The translations under genes and the position numbers were made by a program. 33,816 nucleotides of DNA from an uncultured Oscillospiraceae bacterium (lineage in GTDB: Bacteria; Bacillota; Clostridia; Oscillospirales; Oscillospiraceae): positions 1-33,816 of the forward strand of contig CALXDC010000031.1 of the NCBI GenBank assembly GCA_944386975.1, in the 5' to 3' direction. Each line of letters opens with the position of its first letter. Position 1 is the stretch's first letter. The notes beneath the pieces are model-generated. The model made no database searches and was not told where the DNA came from. It saw nothing but the letters and a program-made list of their open reading frames with translations. This document shows positions 32,919 to 33,816 of the stretch, piece after piece.

Positions 32919-33223
32919 GGCTTCTTTCTCCCGCCGAACAGGCGCGCAAGCAGCCCCTTCTTGGGCTGAGACGGCGCCGCATACCGCTGCGGATAGGCGC
33001 CCCCGGCCATCCGGACCCTTTCAGAAACAGGGGGTGGTCCGGCGTAGACGCAGCCCATGGGAGGCTCCCGGGAAGGCGGCGGAACCTCGCCGCTCCGCTC
33101 CTCTCTGCCGCCGAAGCGCTCGGGACCGGCATAGACGCAGGCCATCGGTGGTTCCTCCCTGTCGCGCCAACCGGCTTGCGCCGGCTGCTCCGGTAAACGG
33201 CGGGACGTTTCCTGATCCTTCAT
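32915..33223 (-). CDS. Putative RiPP precursor with two PPMxCVYAGP repeats
   Basis: A 102-residue basic, Pro-, Arg- and Gly-rich peptide. Two copies of a motif stand out: EPPMACVYAGP at residues 24-34 and EPPMGCVYAGP at 53-63, giving the only two Cys (C29, C58), each in Cys-Val-Tyr. A looser echo, GGAYPQRYAAP, is at 74-84. The end is a short amphipathic basic tail, KKGLLARLFGGRKKP. Third codon positions differ between the copies at most sites while the residues stay the same, so the motif itself seems selected. AAAGGAG lies before the ATG at 33223, and the stop overlaps the GTG of the radical SAM gene, a coupling typical of precursor and maturase. There is no signal peptide or double-glycine leader. 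I do not recognise a named family; the precursor role is inferred. Confidence 0.75.
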   Translation of the reverse strand: MKDQETSRRLPEQPAQAGWRDREEPPMACVYAGPERFGGREERSGEVPPPSREPPMGCVYAGPPPVSERVRMAGGAYPQRYAAPSQPKKGLLARLFGGRKKP

Positions 33224-33250
33224 ATCCGTCTCTCCTTTCCCTGTTCTCCT

Positions 33251-33264
33251 CTATCGGATGATAG
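33251..33264 (-). promoter_or_regulatory. Inverted repeat over the start of the peptide/radical SAM operon
   Basis: CTATC-GGAT-GATAG is a perfect inverted repeat just downstream of the -10 box. Its arms equal the core of BlaI-type operator 1 (CTATC-CAT-GATAG) with one more base in the middle. Confidence 0.4.
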
Positions 33265-33268
33265 GTTC

Positions 33269-33297
33269 AGCATACTATATCCGGCGGCCGGAATCAA
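33269..33297 (-). promoter_or_regulatory. Promoter of the peptide/radical SAM operon
   Basis: On the minus strand TTGATT (33297-33292) and TATGCT (33274-33269) are 17 bases apart. The predicted start is near 33262, about 39 bases before the peptide start codon. Confidence 0.6.
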
Positions 33298-33340
33298 GCA
33301 AGCCGGAATATTTTCATGCAAATCATGCGGCATTCCGAAA

Positions 33341-33576
33341 CCGGGCCCCCGCACAGCGGGGCGGCGCTTTTGCAACCTACAAGCGTTTTGCCGCAGGCAA
33401 AACCTCGGCGGAGGCGGAATTCACTGCGCAGCCGTTGGCGGCTTTGTCGCCTTACGGATGCGGCGTACCCCTTGCGGGTGCTTCCGCCGAGCATTTGAAA
33501 TTCCCCAGGAATCCAAAAAAGAAGCACCTGCAAAGTAGGTGCTTCTTTTTTGTCTTGTCCGCAAAGTATAGATGCC
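33341..33576. repeat. Intergenic repeat, copy A
   Basis: It starts CCGGGCCCCCGCACAGCGGG, then holds GTTTTGCCGCAGGCAAAACCTCGGCG, AGGCGGAATTCA, TCCGCCGAGCATTT, CCCCAGGAATCCAAAAAA, a terminator-like hairpin and GTCTTGTCCGCAAAGTATAG, ending GATGCC. Copy B has the same blocks in the same order. Copy A has about 60 extra bases near 33424-33486. Open frames run through both strands but look like GC-rich chance frames. Confidence 0.7.
33515..33551. terminator. Terminator-like hairpin in repeat copy A
   Basis: AAAAAAGAAGCACCTGC pairs with GTAGGTGCTTCTTTTTT (one G-U) around a three-base loop; A- and T-runs make it bidirectional. Confidence 0.6.
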
Positions 33577-33584
33577 GGACAAGA

Positions 33585-33766
33585 CCGGGACCCCGCACGG
33601 CGGGGCGGCGCGTTTGCGCCGTACGAGTGTTTTGGCCGCAGGCCAAAACCTCGGCGCAGGCGGAATTCATTTCCGCCGAGCATTTTAAAATCCCCAGGTA
33701 TCCAAAAAGAAACACCAGCCTGTCGGCTGGTGTTTCTTTTTGTCTTGTACGTAAGGTATAGATGCC
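33585..33766. repeat. Intergenic repeat, copy B
   Basis: Second, shorter copy of the element at 33341: CCGGGACCCCGCACGGCGGG, GTTTTGGCCGCAGGCCAAAAC, AGGCGGAATTCA, TTTCCGCCGAGCATTTTA, CCCCAGGTATCCAAAAA, a hairpin with a different stem, then GTCTTGTACGTAAGGTATAG and GATGCC. The hairpin stem sequence differs from copy A while keeping its position. Confidence 0.7.
33704..33741. terminator. Terminator-like hairpin in repeat copy B
   Basis: A perfect 17-base-pair stem, AAAAAGAAACACCAGCC with its complement, around TGTC, flanked by A- and T-runs. Confidence 0.6.
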
Positions 33767-33816
33767 ATCGAACTCCCGCTTGAAAATTTATAGCCATTTA
33801 TCAAAATGGTGGCACC
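33767..33816. other. Window end, no supportable gene
   Basis: AT-richer sequence after repeat copy B. It holds a partial inverted repeat (CCATTT and AAAATGG near 33793-33808). It may be the edge of another repeat or gene beyond the window; nothing can be called. Confidence 0.3.

Noticed and set aside
31881-33223. SCIFF/ranthipeptide or sporulation-killing-type sactipeptide locus
   Set aside because: SCIFF precursors have six Cys in a short C-terminal stretch; this peptide has two Cys in a different motif, so neither class fits.
33294-33797. Long open frames on both strands across the end repeats (167 codons each way)
   Set aside because: They lie over the tandem repeat and its hairpins, have no ribosome site, and the repeated protein words (such as EFRLRRGF) just reflect the DNA repeat. 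GC-rich DNA often gives such frames.

Overview
The window reads as chromosome of a high-GC, anaerobic, Gram-positive gut-type Clostridium relative, most likely an Oscillospiraceae member (Flavonifractor, Lawsonibacter or Intestinimonas-like). This is inferred from strong AGGAGG-type ribosome sites, a HisZ plus short HisG enzyme pair, a CpI-like [FeFe] hydrogenase, BlaI/BlaR1-type and ROK regulators and a ChvE/Mms sugar importer. No rRNA, tRNA, CRISPR array, phage gene or intact insertion sequence was seen.

Layout. (1) 109-8558: one compact plus-strand histidine operon, hisZ-G-D-C-B-H-A-F-IE-J, complete from PRPP to histidinol and on to histidine; most junctions overlap by 1-4 bases. (2) 8505-8988: an AT-rich leader with a Rex-like box, then a two-gene hydrogenase operon: a flavoprotein that fuses a NuoF C-terminal cluster domain to a GltD/NfnB-like module, and a 583-residue [FeFe] hydrogenase. 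(3) 12577-12849: six hairpins in a row. (4) 12864-15959, minus strand: a zinc-ribbon protein, a secreted serine beta-lactamase-fold hydrolase and a HAD phosphatase, each with its own promoter. (5) 16083-20168, plus strand: YfcE phosphodiesterase, an ECF sigma factor with its RsgI/PepSY anti-sigma partner, and a class I aminotransferase. (6) 20253-28509, minus strand: a seven-gene sugar operon (binding protein, ATPase, permease, xylulokinase, a tiny membrane protein, a DUF4867 protein, a fucose-isomerase-like protein), followed upstream by its probable ROK repressor. (7) 29899-31775: a BlaI/M56 (BlaR1-like) pair with two clear operators. (8) 31881-33297, minus strand: a short peptide gene translationally coupled to a radical SAM/SPASM enzyme. 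(9) 33341-33766: two imperfect tandem copies of an intergenic repeat, each holding a terminator-like hairpin.

The best candidate for an undescribed system is region 8. The 102-residue peptide carries two copies of a PPMxCVYAGP motif whose codons differ at most third positions while the residues are kept, and its stop codon overlaps the GTG start of a SPASM-type peptide-modifying enzyme. This looks like a minimal RiPP locus, closed by terminators and without a visible protease or exporter. The hydrogenase fusion and the sugar operon, which has xylulokinase but no xylose isomerase and instead a Cys-rich fucose-isomerase-like protein, are the next most interesting.

All assignments come from reading translated motifs and DNA patterns by eye; no database search or computation was run.
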